This document shows positions 6,030-6,973 of a stretch of 6,973 bases of DNA, piece after piece (position 1 is the first letter of the stretch; every line of letters begins with the position of its first letter). Origin of the DNA: an uncultured Oscillospiraceae bacterium (lineage in GTDB: Bacteria; Bacillota; Clostridia; Oscillospirales; Oscillospiraceae); contig CATZYY010000127.1 of assembly GCA_958426425.1 (NCBI GenBank), positions 1 through 6,973 of the forward strand, in the 5' to 3' direction. The notes under the pieces were generated by a model. The model was not told where the DNA came from, did no database searches, and was given only the letters and a program-made list of their open reading frames with translations. The position numbers were made by a program, and so were the translations under genes.

Positions 6030-6061
6030 CAGACGCCGGCGGGTCTCCCCGCCGGCGTCTG
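6030..6061 (-). terminator. Hairpin at the 3' end of ftsH, likely terminator
   Basis: A 14-bp stem (6030-6043 with 6048-6061), mostly G/C, closes a 4-nt loop 19 bp past the ftsH stop codon. On the minus strand it is followed by GAAATTGTAG, so the T-tract is poor. I call it a terminator from its position and stability. It could equally end a plus-strand transcript from the gap. Confidence 0.6.
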
Positions 6062-6080
6062 TTCTGATATCGCTTATGGC

Positions 6081-6973
6081 TCAATTCTCTTTTTCCGGAG
6101 CGGCATCCGCCTGCTCCTCCGGCTGCGCTTCCACACTCTCGCCGAAGACCGCCAGGAAGGCCTCCCGCTCCATGGTCTCATGCTCCAGCAGATAGGCGGC
6201 CACGGTGTCCAGCTTGTCGCGGCTGGCCTCCAAAATCTCCTGGCACCGGGCGTAGGCCCGGGCCACCAGGTTCTTGACCTCCTCATCGATCTGGGCGGCC
6301 ACCGCCTCGGAGTAGCTGCGGCCCTGGGTCATGGTACGGCCGATAAATACCTCGTCGTGGCCGGACTCGAAGGAGACGGTGCCGATTTTGTCGCTCATAC
6401 CGTAAGAGGCCACCATCTTCCGGGCAATCTGGCTGGCCCGCTGGATGTCGTTGCTGGCGCCGGTGGAGATATCTCCCAGGCACAGCTTCTCCGCCACCCG
6501 GCCGCCCAGCAGGGCCACGATCTGATCCTCCATATACCGCTTGGAGAGATAGGACCGATCCTCCTCCGGCAGAGAAATGGTCATGCCGCCGGCCTGTCCC
6601 CGGGGGACAATGCTGATCTGGGTCACCGGGTCGTGGTCCGGCAGAGCGTGCATCACCACGGCGTGGCCCGCCTCATGATAGGCGGTCAGCTCCCGCTCGT
6701 GCTGGGGGATCACCCGGCTCTTTTTCTCCGGGCCGGCGATGACCTTGATCTCCGCCTCCTTCAAATCCCCCATGGTGATGAACTTCCGGCCGCGGCGGGC
6801 GGCCAGCAGGGCGCCCTCGTTGATGAGGTTCTCCAGATCCGCGCCGGTGAAGCCAGGGGTGCCTTTGGCCAGGGTCCCCAGGTCTACATCCTCCGCCAGG
6901 GGCTTGCCCTTGGCGTGTACTTTCAAAATCTCCTCCCGGCCCTTGATATCCGGCAGTCCCACATAGATCTGCC
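6081..6973 (-). CDS. ftsH: ATP-dependent zinc metalloprotease FtsH, C-terminal part (cut by window edge)
   Basis: About 297 C-terminal residues are present; the membrane segments and the Walker motifs lie beyond the right edge. The visible sequence starts in the second half of the AAA+ domain (QIYVGLPDIKGREEIL) and continues through the GFTGADLENLINEGALLAARR helical region. The peptidase domain follows with the zinc site HEAGH (6677-6663) and the downstream GASNDIQRA segment, whose aspartate is the third zinc ligand in this family. FtsH is a hexameric inner-membrane protease that degrades misfolded membrane proteins and some regulators. The C-terminus ends in an acidic, probably flexible tail (EEQADAAPEKEN), as is common. 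All key peptidase residues are intact, so this is a normal gene cut by the window. It is convergent with rpoN and probably unrelated in function to the left-hand cluster. Confidence 0.96.
   Translation of the reverse strand, partial: QIYVGLPDIKGREEILKVHAKGKPLAEDVDLGTLAKGTPGFTGADLENLINEGALLAARRGRKFITMGDLKEAEIKVIAGPEKKSRVIPQHERELTAYHEAGHAVVMHALPDHDPVTQISIVPRGQAGGMTISLPEEDRSYLSKRYMEDQIVALLGGRVAEKLCLGDISTGASNDIQRASQIARKMVASYGMSDKIGTVSFESGHDEVFIGRTMTQGRSYSEAVAAQIDEEVKNLVARAYARCQEILEASRDKLDTVAAYLLEHETMEREAFLAVFGESVEAQPEEQADAAPEKEN

Larger units (their letters stand above)
5748..6080. other. Non-coding gap between rpoN and ftsH
   Basis: These 333 bases separate the convergent rpoN and ftsH genes. 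They hold two strong hairpins (5817-5849 and 6030-6061) and, between them, a GC-rich stretch with nested inverted repeats. I see no open frame with a credible ribosome binding site and protein-like sequence, and no tRNA. Confidence 0.7.

Noticed and set aside
5761..6084. Minus-strand open frame of 107 codons in the rpoN-ftsH gap.
   Set aside because: It runs through two hairpins, has arginine-rich low-quality sequence and no convincing ribosome binding site.
1..6973. CRISPR arrays, insertion sequences, tRNA or rRNA genes, phage genes.
   Set aside because: I found no regularly spaced repeats, transposase-like proteins, terminal inverted repeats or tRNA-like folds in the window.

Overview
The window is high in GC. 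Its genes look like those of an anaerobic, butyrate-forming member of the Clostridia, plausibly an Oscillospiraceae-type gut bacterium (Flavonifractor, Intestinimonas and Oscillibacter relatives). That placement is inferred from the gene set, the strong GGAGG-type ribosome binding sites and the GC-rich Firmicutes-like protein sequences. No marker gene fixes the species.

Left part (1-2631, minus strand). An operon is read right to left: a crotonase-family enoyl-CoA hydratase (2555-1755), a propionate/acetate CoA-transferase-type enzyme (1720-164), and the first 42 codons of 4-hydroxybutyryl-CoA dehydratase AbfD (127 to the window edge). Together they fit activation of 4-hydroxybutyrate (or a similar acid) to its CoA ester, dehydration to crotonyl-CoA, and interconversion of crotonyl-CoA with 3-hydroxybutyryl-CoA. 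This is the core of 4-hydroxybutyrate/GABA or succinate fermentation. The operon is preceded by an exact match to the sigma-54 promoter consensus (2631-2616).

Middle (2556-2934) is a divergent control region. Besides the sigma-54 promoter it holds three copies of one palindrome, TATTCA-N4-TGAATA (2745-2760, 2875-2890, and 2896-2911 with one mismatch). The first lies about 150 bp upstream of the predicted transcription start, a usual position for an enhancer. The other two are 21 bp apart, centre to centre, and flank an extended -10 promoter that probably drives the divergent regulator. They may therefore serve both as distant enhancers and as autoregulatory operators.

Right of this (about 2935-5747, plus strand) lie a PAS-AAA+-Fis-type sigma-54 activator with an intact GAFTGA loop and, overlapping its stop codon by 4 nt, rpoN itself. 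Sigma factor, activator, binding sites and target promoter thus form one compact module, which is the most interesting feature of the window. A hairpin terminator follows rpoN. The non-coding gap 5748-6080 also contains a possible structured RNA and a second hairpin just past the end of ftsH.

The right edge (6081-6973, minus strand) is the C-terminal half of the membrane protease FtsH, cut by the window boundary.
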